64,000 bases of DNA. Source: Candidatus Electrothrix rattekaaiensis (GTDB taxonomy: Bacteria > Desulfobacterota > Desulfobulbia > Desulfobulbales > Desulfobulbaceae). The position numbers and the translations under genes were made by a program. The stretch spans positions 186,001 through 250,000 of the forward strand of contig JAVQMD010000001.1 in assembly GCA_032595675.1 (NCBI GenBank), given 5' to 3'. The notes below the pieces were generated by a model. That model was not told the DNA's origin, ran no database searches, and saw nothing but the letters and a program-made list of their open reading frames with translations. How positions within the stretch are numbered: the first letter of the stretch is position 1; the number at the start of each line of letters is the position of its first letter. Below are positions 54,069 to 62,780 of this stretch, in pieces.

Positions 54069-54719
54069 ATGACAGAGAAAAAAGGCCTATCCGCCTTGGA
54101 TGTATTGAAAAGCGGGCCGGTTATCCCGGTGATTGTGGTGAGCAATCCTGATCATGCTGTTCCTCTGGCTCGGGCTCTGTTGGTAGGCGGGATTAAGGTG
54201 CTTGAGATAACCTTGCGCAGCGACGCAGCCCTTGAGTCTATCCGTCGCATAAGATTGGAGGTTCCCGATGCCATAGTCGGAGCCGGAACAGTGCTCTCCG
54301 GTCAGGATTTGCACGCAGTGGCAGAGGCAGGGGGACGTTTCGCCATCAGTCCCGGCCTGACCCCAAAGCTTTTAAAGGCTGCTGAAAAGGAAGCCATCCC
54401 TCTGATTCCAGGGGTGGCAAGTGCCTCTGAGCTGATGCTGGCCTTGGAAGCAGGGCTGACCGAGTTGAAGTTTTTTCCTGCCCAGGCAGCGGGCGGAGTA
54501 CAGATGCTGAAATCCTTTCACGGTCCCTTTCCCCAGGTGTCCTTCTGTCCTACCGGTGGAGTTACGTTGCAAAATTACAAGGAATATCTTTCCCTCAAGA
54601 ATGTAGCCTGTGTCGGAGGTTCTTGGCTGGTTCCGTCCGAGAAAATTGCGCAGGAGGATTGGTCAGCCATAACAGTGTTGGCTCAAGAGGCTGTAGCCGG
54701 GGCATCTTCCTCTCTTTGA
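54069..54719 (+). CDS. eda: 2-dehydro-3-deoxyphosphogluconate aldolase
   Basis: 216-residue KDPG aldolase that splits KDPG into pyruvate and glyceraldehyde 3-phosphate. IPVIVVSNPDHAVPLARALL, VLEITLRS, VGAGTVLS and the Schiff-base lysine in ELKFFPAQAAGG are clear. Strong AGGAGG before the ATG at 54069; the upstream frame extension crosses the repeat and is rejected. Completes the Entner-Doudoroff pair with edd. Confidence 0.95.
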   Translation: MTEKKGLSALDVLKSGPVIPVIVVSNPDHAVPLARALLVGGIKVLEITLRSDAALESIRRIRLEVPDAIVGAGTVLSGQDLHAVAEAGGRFAISPGLTPKLLKAAEKEAIPLIPGVASASELMLALEAGLTELKFFPAQAAGGVQMLKSFHGPFPQVSFCPTGGVTLQNYKEYLSLKNVACVGGSWLVPSEKIAQEDWSAITVLAQEAVAGASSSL

Positions 54720-54731
54720 AAAAGAGTGATT

Positions 54732-55418
54732 TTATTTGCGGAACAGGCGTGAGGAGCTGTTCTTTTCTCCTTCAACAGAGACAAATCTTTTTTCCGGCAG
54801 GATCAGGGCGGTAAGCTTTCCTCCGTAGACTGCGCCGGTATCAATGCCGATTTTATTTTCCTGAACAAGCGGTTCCCGAAAAACCGTGTGGCCGAAGATG
54901 ACCGGCTTGGTGAATTTATACGGGGAACGGATGAATTCATCTCTGGCCCAAAGGCAGTAGCTACTCACCTGCCGGGTGATATGTACCCCCGGCTCAAGAC
55001 CGGCATGAACATAAATTCCGTGTTTATTTTCCCAGAGGAGCGGCAGTTCACGAAAAAAACTTATATGTTTTTCTGGAAAGAGTTTTGCTACCTTTTCCGG
55101 TTTAATTTTCGGGTTGATCCCGTAGCTGAGCAAGGTTTCTTTGCCACCGGCCCGTATGAAGGTGCCGTCATCATAGCCTCTGAGGTAATTGGTCAGCATG
55201 ATTTCATGGTTACCTAAGAGGGTGATCACGTTTCGGCGTTTTTTCTTGAAATCTAAAATACACTCGACAACATCTTTTGAGTCAGGTCCCCGGTCAATAT
55301 AATCACCGAGAAAGACAAAGGTTTCTGCTTCCTTGTTGACCAGTTTTAGTAATTTTTGCAGAGTGTTCAGACATCCGTGGATATCACCAATAATGCAGGT
55401 TTTCGATAGATCTGTCAT
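54732..55418 (-). CDS. PPP-family metallophosphoesterase
   Basis: 228-residue calcineurin-like phosphoesterase of the Ser/Thr phosphatase PPP group: GDIHGC, GDYIDRGPDS and GNHEIM carry the metal ligands, and HAGLEPG and FGHTVF complete the site. Likely a protein phosphatase or diadenosine tetraphosphatase-like enzyme. Convergent with eda, 12 bp apart. Confidence 0.9.
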   Translation of the reverse strand: MTDLSKTCIIGDIHGCLNTLQKLLKLVNKEAETFVFLGDYIDRGPDSKDVVECILDFKKKRRNVITLLGNHEIMLTNYLRGYDDGTFIRAGGKETLLSYGINPKIKPEKVAKLFPEKHISFFRELPLLWENKHGIYVHAGLEPGVHITRQVSSYCLWARDEFIRSPYKFTKPVIFGHTVFREPLVQENKIGIDTGAVYGGKLTALILPEKRFVSVEGEKNSSSRLFRK

Positions 55419-55853
55419 ATTGCGTGCGTAAAAGAAAAAATTGTATGATGAATTTCGTTATCCGTTGTTAACACGAATTTGATGTTGTGTTAACAAGGTA
55501 TCCCTGTCGATAGCGGCCCAGCCTTGCTCTTTTGGATGGAGCATTTTTTCTGGTTTTTTCTTTTCTCTGAAGTGGTCAGGTGGCCTTAACTTGTTTTTTT
55601 TGTATAAATTTTTTAAATGCCGCGTCTTGCAGACGACAATTAAAGATTATATATTAACAACATGATACGATATCTGCACTATTCTTTTCAAATGGAATGA
55701 TCAGATTGAATGCAATAGCCAATGCCGAACCTGTCTTGGTATAGTGGAAACCTCGGCTGCATGGGCGTGCGGAAGCAGGCTTTGACGGACTTTTTATGAC
55801 CTCATCGTAGAGGATTTAATTTCTGAAAAAAATGAAAAAATTAATAACCCACC
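55419..55853. other. 435-bp AT-rich intergenic region before the type III RM genes
   Basis: No gene seen. Contains the perfect 10-bp inverted repeat TTGTTAACAC/GTGTTAACAA (55465-55496, 12-nt loop) close to the phosphoesterase start and several T-tracts. Promoters for both divergent units must be here, but none stands out. Confidence 0.6.
55465..55496. promoter_or_regulatory. 10-bp inverted repeat with hpaI-like core
   Basis: TTGTTAACAC and GTGTTAACAA are perfect complements separated by 12 nt. Possible operator or hairpin; no T-run follows. Confidence 0.4.
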
Positions 55854-57437
55854 ATGCCTGAATTAATCTGGAAAGGCAAAGAGCAGGTGATGAATCATCA
55901 TCTGGAGGTGCCGGTGCGCTGCCTGGAGCACCGCTCCACCTATAATGCCGAGGAAAGCGAGAACCGGATTATTCACGGGGATAATCTGGAGGCCCTCAAG
56001 GCCCTGCTGCCGGAATACGAAGGCCGGGTCAAGTGTATTTATATTGATCCGCCGTATAATACGGGCAATGAGTCCTGGGTGTATAACGACAATGTGAAAG
56101 ATCCGCGTATTGTTCGCTGGCTGGGGGAAGTGGTGGGCAAGGAAGGCGAGGATTTTTGTCGGCATGATAAATGGTTGTGCATGATGTATCCGCGTTTGCA
56201 GTTGTTGAAGCGGTTGTTGGCGAGTGACGGCAGCATCTGGATTTCCATTGATGACATTGAAGTTCATCATCTCTGTTTGATTTTGGATGAGGTGTTCGGG
56301 CAAGGCAACTTTGTTGCGAACGTGCTCTGGCAAAAGAAATACTCGGTGGCAAACGATCATAAGACCATTGCGCCGATGCATGATCATGTCCTTGTTTATC
56401 GGAAGAGTCCGCTCTGGGAACGTAACTTACTGCCTAGAACCAAGGAAAAAGATCGGCAGTATCGCTATGAAGACGAAAAAGGAATTTTTCGGCCTGATAA
56501 TTATACCTGTAATAAAACAGCAGATGAACGGCCAAATCTTTATTATCCTGTAGTTAATCCAAATACGAAAGAAGAAATTTGGCCTAAACGAACAGCTGTA
56601 TGGCGTTATACCCGTGAAAGACATGATGAAAACGAGAAACAAGGTTTCGTTTATTGGGGAAAAACAGGAAAAGGTAAGGTTCCTGCCTTTAAACGATACA
56701 GGCATCTTTTAAAAAATGGAGGCGACACTGTGCCCCAAACGTGGTGGTCACACGAATTCGCAGGCCACACCGATGCTGCTAAAAAAGATATTCGCAATAT
56801 TTTAGAGGAGAAAGGCGAGGTAAATGATTTTATCACGCCTAAACCCGTCTCGCTCATCGAACGAATCCTGCAAATAGGCAGCGACAAAAACTCCATCATC
56901 CTTGACTCCTTTGCCGGTTCCGGCACCACAGCCCACGCCGTTCTCAACCTCAACAAAAAAGACAACGGCAACCGCAAGTTCATTCTCATCGAAATGATGG
57001 ACTATGCCGAGACCATCACCGCCGAGCGGGTCAGGCGGGTGATTGACGGCTACGGCGCGGACAACAAGGCCGTGCCCGGCACAGGCGGCGATTTTAGCTA
57101 TTACACCTTGGGCGAACGTATCTTTGATGCCGAGGACAATCTCAACGAATCCATCGGCATTGCCAAGATTCGGGACTACGTGGCCCGCACGGAACAGCTT
57201 CCCGGCGCGGAACAGGGCGAGCATCCGGCCTGGCTGGGCGAAAAAGACCGCATGGGCTATTATTTCCATTATCAGCCGGACCAGGCCACCTTCCTGAACA
57301 TGGATTTCCTGGCCACCCTGACCCGGAAAAACGAGGCCTATCTCATCTACGCCGATGTCTGCCTGCTGGATAGCGATTTCATGCACAGGCATTGCATCCG
57401 CTTCAAAAAAATCCCTCGGGATATCTCCCGATTTTAG
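55854..57437 (+). CDS. type III restriction-modification methyltransferase (Mod)
   Basis: 527-residue beta-class DNA adenine methyltransferase. Catalytic motif IV IYIDPPYNTGN is near residue 64 and SAM motif I DSFAGSGTTAHAVL near 350, the order of the beta class. The region between holds the target-recognition part. It methylates one strand of a short asymmetric site; the specificity cannot be read from the sequence. It is somewhat shorter than most Mod proteins. Its end is followed at 8 bp by the Res gene. Confidence 0.92.
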   Translation: MPELIWKGKEQVMNHHLEVPVRCLEHRSTYNAEESENRIIHGDNLEALKALLPEYEGRVKCIYIDPPYNTGNESWVYNDNVKDPRIVRWLGEVVGKEGEDFCRHDKWLCMMYPRLQLLKRLLASDGSIWISIDDIEVHHLCLILDEVFGQGNFVANVLWQKKYSVANDHKTIAPMHDHVLVYRKSPLWERNLLPRTKEKDRQYRYEDEKGIFRPDNYTCNKTADERPNLYYPVVNPNTKEEIWPKRTAVWRYTRERHDENEKQGFVYWGKTGKGKVPAFKRYRHLLKNGGDTVPQTWWSHEFAGHTDAAKKDIRNILEEKGEVNDFITPKPVSLIERILQIGSDKNSIILDSFAGSGTTAHAVLNLNKKDNGNRKFILIEMMDYAETITAERVRRVIDGYGADNKAVPGTGGDFSYYTLGERIFDAEDNLNESIGIAKIRDYVARTEQLPGAEQGEHPAWLGEKDRMGYYFHYQPDQATFLNMDFLATLTRKNEAYLIYADVCLLDSDFMHRHCIRFKKIPRDISRF

Positions 57438-57445
57438 GCGGCCTT

Positions 57446-60124
57446 ATGGAACTCCTTCCCTATCAGCAGCAGGTTCTGGACGATCTGGCTGATTTTCTCC
57501 GGCATCTGGAACGACGTGGCAACCTGAAAGATGCCTTTCAAGCCTTTTGGCACCAGCGCAGTGTGGCCCGGCCCGAGCCGTATCAACAGAGCATCCCACG
57601 GGTTCCCCATGTCTGCATCAAGGTGCCCACTGGTGGCGGCAAGACCTTTATCGCGGCCAATGCTATCCACACGGTTTTTGATGCCCTGAATATCTACCGC
57701 CGCGAGGCGCCCAGAGCCGTGGTCTGGCTGGTGCCTTCCAACGCCATTCTGGACCAGACCCTGAACGCGCTTTCCGATCCGGGCCATCCCTATCGCCGCA
57801 AGCTGGACAGCCTGTTCAGCGGGCGGGTAGCGGTCTATGCCAAGGACGCGCTGCTCCAAGGGGCCGGGTTCAATGCCGCCGGGGTGCATGAGCAGCTCAA
57901 TATTTTCGTTCTCAGCTATGCCTCCTTTCGCACCGGCAATAAAGAGGGCCGCAAGGCCTATCAGGAAAATCCCAATCTGGACGGCTTTGTCCGCCAGATG
58001 GACCCTGCCGAGGTGTTGGCCGAGACCGATGAATCCGCTCTGATCAATGTTATCCGCAGCATGAAGCCGCTCTGCATTGTGGATGAGAGCCATAATGCCC
58101 GGTCCAAACTGAGCCTGGAGATGCTGGAGAATTTCAATCCCGGCCTGATCCTGGATCTCACGGCCACGCCGCGCAAAAAGAGCAACATCATCAGTTATGT
58201 GGATGCTGCCCAGCTCAAGACCTATCACATGGTCAAGTTGCCGGTGATCGTCTATAACCACCGTTCCGCCAAAGAGGTTATCAGCAACGCTATCCAGCTC
58301 CGCAATAATCTGGAAAAACAGGCGGCAACGGAAAAGGAGGCTGGCGGCGATTATATCCGGCCCATTGTTCTGGTCCAGGCCGAATCCAAGACTGGCAAGG
58401 AGGATCGTTCCACCTTTGAGGATATCAAGAAACGACTCCTCCATTTGGGGATTGCGGAACAGGAAATCGCTATCAAGACTGCCAAGATCAATGAGCTGAA
58501 GAATCAGGATCTGCTTTCGCCCGCCTGTCCCATCCGCTACATTATCACGGTCAACGCCCTGAAAGAGGGCTGGGACTGTCCTTTTGCCTATATTCTCGCC
58601 ACCGTAGCCAACCGCCATTCCCAGGTGGATGTGGAGCAGATCGTGGGCCGGGTTCTCCGCCAGCCCTATGCCCGCCGTCAGCATCAGAACCTGTTAAATA
58701 ACTCCTATGTGCTGGCCTCGTCAGCGGATTTTCTCGGTACCCTGGATAAGATCGTTGCCGGTTTGAATCAGGCCGGTTTCAGCAGGCGGGACGTGCGAGC
58801 CGCTGAGGTGGCAGAGCCGAGTACGGAACCAGACGCGGAACAGGGGCAGGAATCGGGCGGAAGTCGCGGGACGGCGAGGCAGCCGGGCTTGTTTGATGTT
58901 CCGCTTACGCCCCAAGATAGCGAAACCAAAGGGGCAGCGCAATCTCTGGCTCCATTGGAAACAACTCCTCTGGAAAAGACGGACGATGGGAACGGTCAGG
59001 GAAATCTGCCGCCGGGTGGTTTGGACAATGCGGCTGATAACCTTGTTGCAGGTATGCTGGAACATGCGGAAGCGCAGAGCCGGAAATACGAAGAACAGGC
59101 TGGGCAGGATAATGCCCAGGGCATCGCTGAGGAGGTGCGGGAAAAGATGCACGACTTTACAATCAGCGGGCCGTTCCAGGAACAGCTTGCCGGGTTGCGG
59201 CTGCCCCGCTTTTATATCCGTGTTCCGGGCATGAGCCTGTTTGAAGATACCTTTCTCCTCAATAAAGAAGAGCTTCTCAAGGGCTTCCGCCTTGGTCAGG
59301 CTGACAGCCGGATTGATTTTCAGACCATTCGCGACGATGCCTATCAGATCGACCTGGAAGAGGTGGGCGATCATGATTACCGGCCCAGCTTTTGGAAGCT
59401 CGGCTCCACCACCCGAGAGCGACTGGTGGAGTATCTGATTGCCCTGCCCCCGGAATCCCGCAAGCAGCAGGTGGCCCGTCGCCTCTGCGACCTGATCGGT
59501 AATATGTATCCCATTGCGGATCAGGAGGTGAAAAAGTATGTCCGCCGCATCTTTGAGGACATGAGCAGCGAGCAGATTCATGACTGCCTGGAGCGGGAGT
59601 ACAGCTACCGGGACAAGATCAAGGCCAAGATCAGGGAATTGGCTGCGGAGTATGCCGAAACCCTGTTTTATCAATGGCTGGATGCGGATAAGATCCTGCT
59701 CCAAGAGGATTACCTCCTGCCGGACAGCATTCATCCCCTGGAAACAGCCCCGGCTGTCCCGAAAAGCCTGTATGAGGCCGAAGGCCACCTGAACAACTGG
59801 GAAGCCAAGGTCGTCAATGAGATTGCCAATTTGGACAATATCCTGTTCTGGCATAAGATTATCGAGCGTAAAGGCTTCTGCATCAACGGCTTTCTCAACC
59901 ATTACCCGGATTTTCTCATCCGCACCCGCAACGGCACCACCCTCCTGCTGGAAGCCAAAGGCGATGACCGGGATAACTCGGATTCCGCCCGCAAACTGAA
60001 ACTGGGCCGGGCCTGGGCCGCAAAGGCGGGCAATGCCTTCCGCTATTTCATGGTCTTTGACAGTAAGGAGGTTGAGGGTGCGTATCGGCTGGAAGAATTA
60101 CTGAAGGTTGTTGGCGGGTTGTGA
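57446..60124 (+). CDS. type III restriction endonuclease subunit (Res)
   Basis: 892-residue SF2 helicase-nuclease. Motif I VPTGGGKTFIAANAI near residue 67, DEAH-type motif II VDESHNA, motif III DLTATPRKKS, motif VI QIVGRVLRQPYARRQHQN. A Gln/Glu-rich linker follows (about 465-540). The C-terminal nuclease motif NHYPDFLIRTRNGTTLLLEAKGDD fits PD-x-(D/E)XK. Start ATG at 57446 (MELLPYQQQ); the frame extends into mod. Works with Mod to cut unmodified DNA. Confidence 0.93.
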   Translation: MELLPYQQQVLDDLADFLRHLERRGNLKDAFQAFWHQRSVARPEPYQQSIPRVPHVCIKVPTGGGKTFIAANAIHTVFDALNIYRREAPRAVVWLVPSNAILDQTLNALSDPGHPYRRKLDSLFSGRVAVYAKDALLQGAGFNAAGVHEQLNIFVLSYASFRTGNKEGRKAYQENPNLDGFVRQMDPAEVLAETDESALINVIRSMKPLCIVDESHNARSKLSLEMLENFNPGLILDLTATPRKKSNIISYVDAAQLKTYHMVKLPVIVYNHRSAKEVISNAIQLRNNLEKQAATEKEAGGDYIRPIVLVQAESKTGKEDRSTFEDIKKRLLHLGIAEQEIAIKTAKINELKNQDLLSPACPIRYIITVNALKEGWDCPFAYILATVANRHSQVDVEQIVGRVLRQPYARRQHQNLLNNSYVLASSADFLGTLDKIVAGLNQAGFSRRDVRAAEVAEPSTEPDAEQGQESGGSRGTARQPGLFDVPLTPQDSETKGAAQSLAPLETTPLEKTDDGNGQGNLPPGGLDNAADNLVAGMLEHAEAQSRKYEEQAGQDNAQGIAEEVREKMHDFTISGPFQEQLAGLRLPRFYIRVPGMSLFEDTFLLNKEELLKGFRLGQADSRIDFQTIRDDAYQIDLEEVGDHDYRPSFWKLGSTTRERLVEYLIALPPESRKQQVARRLCDLIGNMYPIADQEVKKYVRRIFEDMSSEQIHDCLEREYSYRDKIKAKIRELAAEYAETLFYQWLDADKILLQEDYLLPDSIHPLETAPAVPKSLYEAEGHLNNWEAKVVNEIANLDNILFWHKIIERKGFCINGFLNHYPDFLIRTRNGTTLLLEAKGDDRDNSDSARKLKLGRAWAAKAGNAFRYFMVFDSKEVEGAYRLEELLKVVGGL

Positions 60125-60244
60125 AATTGTAGCATATTCGTCGAAGAACATTTTCCCGTTGGAACGGATATGTTGAGCAGGGTATAATCAGGTAAACGTT
60201 TCTGTTTTCGGAAAAATACTATTGCAGGGAGTAAGGAGGAAAGT

Positions 60245-60595
60245 ATGGTGCAAATGACGGTTCAACTTTCGGATGAAGTGGCTGATCGTTGCAAAGCGGT
60301 CGGCCCTTGGCTTTCGACTGTGATAGAGTTAAGTCTTGCTGGTTTTAAAACACCGACATCCGCAACTGCCTCGGAGGTTGTTGATTTTTTATGCAGCAAT
60401 CCTGAAGCGAAAGAAATAGCTGCGTTCCATATATCAGAATCTGCACAATTGCGTCTGCGCCGTCTCTTGACGCTGAATGAAGCTGGTTGTCTCTCCCTTG
60501 CCGAGCAAGAGGAACTGGATGAATTACAGCGTTTGGAACATATGATCATCATGCTGAAGATTCGCGCTGCGCAAGATCATCAGAAGGAGCATTAA
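60245..60595 (+). CDS. small helical protein of unknown function
   Basis: 116 residues. No family name can be given with confidence. The C-terminal LSLAEQEELDELQRLEHMIIMLKIRAAQ resembles an end motif seen in small antitoxin-like proteins, and the N-terminal VQLSDEVADRCKAV looks like a compact helical part. A very good AGGAGG site precedes the ATG. Lies between Res and a toxin-antitoxin pair. Confidence 0.7.
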   Translation: MVQMTVQLSDEVADRCKAVGPWLSTVIELSLAGFKTPTSATASEVVDFLCSNPEAKEIAAFHISESAQLRLRRLLTLNEAGCLSLAEQEELDELQRLEHMIIMLKIRAAQDHQKEH

Positions 60596-60609
60596 TTGGC
60601 GGTATCAGG

Positions 60610-60906
60610 TTATTGATGAATGTACTTGCTTAGTTTTTGATAAAAATTCTGATGCGAGCCAAAGGTGTACAGATAGAGGGTAGTGCCCACAACTTCATAA
60701 GCAAGCAGGATCTGCTTATTGCCGATTTTGTACTTGTAGGTACGCACTCCCTGTAGGTCACCGGATTTCGCCTTGCCCACTGCCGGATTAGCCATTATTG
60801 TTTTAACGGCTTCGTCTAATTTTTTTCTTTGGGTTTTGTTCAGCTTCTTTTTTTGTCGGGCAAAGAGCGGTGCCTGAATGACTTCGGCAATTTGGCCCAT
60901 TTTCAC
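60610..60906 (-). CDS. RelE/ParE-type toxin
   Basis: 98 residues: FARQKKKLNKTQRKKLDEAVKTIMANPAVGKAKSGDLQGVRTYKYKIGNKQILLAYEVVGTTLYLYTFGSHQNFY, the RelE/ParE fold with basic surface, probably an mRNA interferase or gyrase inhibitor. The start is GTG at 60906 overlapping the antitoxin stop (GTGA); the ATG at 60900 is also possible. Second gene of the pair. Confidence 0.85.
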   Translation of the reverse strand: MKMGQIAEVIQAPLFARQKKKLNKTQRKKLDEAVKTIMANPAVGKAKSGDLQGVRTYKYKIGNKQILLAYEVVGTTLYLYTFGSHQNFYQKLSKYIHQ

Positions 60907-61124
60907 TCTCCGAAAACATACGGGGTTCCCAGGCCGGATTTAACCTGTTCTTTTCCTATGAGTATGTCCTGAATAAGCGGGAGCGGCAGGTCGGGATTTT
61001 CTTCCACGATTTGCCCTAGTTTTGCCCAGTATTCAATTTGACCGGCTATGGATCGTTTAAAGACTTTTGACTGTACTTTAGCCTTTGCCACTAAATCATT
61101 TGAAATTTTGACTGCTGTAGACAT
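60903..61124 (-). CDS. ParD-like antitoxin
   Basis: 73 residues: MSTAVKISNDLVAKAKVQSKVFKRSIAGQIEYWAKLGQIVEENPDLPL. This matches the ParD-like antitoxins, with a ribbon-helix-helix-like N-terminus and a tail that binds the toxin. GGAG lies 7 nt before the ATG. First gene of the toxin-antitoxin operon, which it probably represses. Confidence 0.85.
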   Translation of the reverse strand: MSTAVKISNDLVAKAKVQSKVFKRSIAGQIEYWAKLGQIVEENPDLPLPLIQDILIGKEQVKSGLGTPYVFGE

Positions 61125-61256
61125 AATATCTCCTTAAATCTGTAAAAAGAATAACAGGTACGGGCGAGTTATTTTTAGTTTACTCTTCTCGGTTGCATAT
61201 TGCAACTTTTTGTGTCACACAGATACTGTGTCGCACATAACTCCTCATTTATTATT

Positions 61257-61319
61257 ATGACCACTTCCTTTGTTGTCGATCACCATGACCACACCCGGTA
61301 TTCCATACTCGACGAGACT
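61257..61319 (+). pseudogene. decayed copy of the dnaE 5' end
   Basis: 63 bp that read MTTSFVVDHHDHTRYSILDET. The true dnaE 1.5 kb downstream starts [19 protein letters not shown]. Counted by codons with one inserted codon, 47 of 60 bases agree. The match ends where the transglycosylase signal peptide begins. Confidence 0.6.
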
Positions 61320-61322
61320 TTT

Positions 61323-62741
61323 ATGTTGAAAAAACGGTATGTACACGTTGCTAAAATGAAAAATATTACTTTCGTCCTAGTATCCTTTTTCGCATTTTTT
61401 TTACAGGTGCCGGAAAATATACAATCAACGCATTTTAATAAAAAAGCATTGTCCTTTTCAAAGCAGGCTTATGCTCAGGAAAAACAGGATGTGCCCATCT
61501 TGACCAAAGAGGAAAAACGAAAAAATGCAACAGATGAGCGTGGCAGTTTCAACCAGTCAGCAATATGTTTACTGCCTGCTGATATTCCCGAGCAAGTAAC
61601 CATACAAGATTTTTCTTCCTTTAATGAATGGCTTGCTTTCTTTAAAAAAGAAGCAACGAGAAAAGGTATCTCGCGCAATGCTGTTCAGGCCGCTTTTGAA
61701 AATGTGCAGTTGGTCGACAAGGTTGTTCAGTTTGACAGGAAACAAAAAGAATATTCTCTTTCTTTTACAAATTATATGAACAACTCGATCTCTCTCTCCA
61801 GGATTAAACGCGGAGAAAGAGAAATGAAAGATAATGCAAAGATATTACAAAGGATTCAAAATAAATATGGTGTTCCTCCTGAAATTTTAGTTGCCTTATG
61901 GGGGCTGGAAAGTGATTTTGGTGGTTTTACCGGGAATTTCTCTACTGTCAATACCTTGGCAACCTTGGCCTATGAAGGAAGGCGACGTGATTTCTTTACG
62001 AATGAGTTGTTTTGCGCATTAGCCATGCTTGATTCCGGAAACATAACTGTTCAAGAAATGACAGGTTCTTGGGCAGGAGCAATGGGACAGCCTCAGTTTA
62101 TGCCCTCAACTTTTTACCATTACGCTGTAGATGGGAACGGAGACGGGAAAAAAGACCTTTGGAAGAACACAAATGACGTTTTGTCATCAGCTGGAAATTA
62201 TTTATCCCAAGCAAAGTGGAAAACAGGAGAGAAATGGGGGGTAGAAGTCATTCTGCCCAAAAATTTTGATCCGTATGAAGCTCAATTAGCTGTAGAAAAG
62301 ACCCTGCAAGAGTGGAAATCATTGGGGGTAAAAAAGTATAACGGAAAAGAACTGAGAGGGACAACGCTCAAAGGCTCAATTCTTTTACCTTCCGGTCTTT
62401 CCGGTCCGGCCTTTCTTGTCTTCCATAACTTTCGCGTTATCAGAGAGTGGAACAGATCTGTGAATTATGCCTTGGCCGCAGGACACCTTTCCGACAGAAT
62501 TGCCGGAGGTGCTCCTTTGGTCGGGCTGAATAAAGAGAAAGATAAAAACTTATCTCGTCAAGATGCGTTACTAATACAGAACATTCTTGCATCGTTGGGA
62601 TATTACAAAGATAAAATTGACGGGATGGTAGGGCTGAAATCCAGGGAAGCAATTCGTGAATATCAGAAAGATAAAGGGATTCCTGCGGACGGATATCCAT
62701 CGGATGAGCTGATTATACAATTGCAACAGGAACGCCTGTGA
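61323..62741 (+). CDS. mltB: lytic murein transglycosylase (MltB type) with peptidoglycan-binding tail
   Basis: About 472 residues from the ATG at 61323 (MLKKRYVHVAKMKNITF); the ATG at 61356 is also possible. Signal segment ITFVLVSFFAFFLQVP. The SLT_2/MltB domain has the catalytic Glu in LVALWGLESDFGGFTGNFST and the SWAGAMGQPQFMPSTFYHYAVDGNGDGKKDLW block. The last 60 residues are a PG_binding_1 domain (ALLIQNILASLGYYKDKIDGMVGLKSREAIREYQ). It cleaves glycan strands in the periplasm. The open frame continues upstream to 61200 through the dnaE-like fragment, which I do not count as part of this protein. AT-rich compared with dnaE. Confidence 0.88.
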   Translation: MLKKRYVHVAKMKNITFVLVSFFAFFLQVPENIQSTHFNKKALSFSKQAYAQEKQDVPILTKEEKRKNATDERGSFNQSAICLLPADIPEQVTIQDFSSFNEWLAFFKKEATRKGISRNAVQAAFENVQLVDKVVQFDRKQKEYSLSFTNYMNNSISLSRIKRGEREMKDNAKILQRIQNKYGVPPEILVALWGLESDFGGFTGNFSTVNTLATLAYEGRRRDFFTNELFCALAMLDSGNITVQEMTGSWAGAMGQPQFMPSTFYHYAVDGNGDGKKDLWKNTNDVLSSAGNYLSQAKWKTGEKWGVEVILPKNFDPYEAQLAVEKTLQEWKSLGVKKYNGKELRGTTLKGSILLPSGLSGPAFLVFHNFRVIREWNRSVNYALAAGHLSDRIAGGAPLVGLNKEKDKNLSRQDALLIQNILASLGYYKDKIDGMVGLKSREAIREYQKDKGIPADGYPSDELIIQLQQERL

Positions 62742-62780
62742 TATGTTGATACGTATTTGTTTTTTGAGGAAATGTATACC

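Noticed and set aside
57434-59902. Long minus-strand frames opposite the Res gene (416 and 393 codons)
   Set aside because: Antisense shadows of a strongly supported helicase-nuclease gene in GC-richer DNA.
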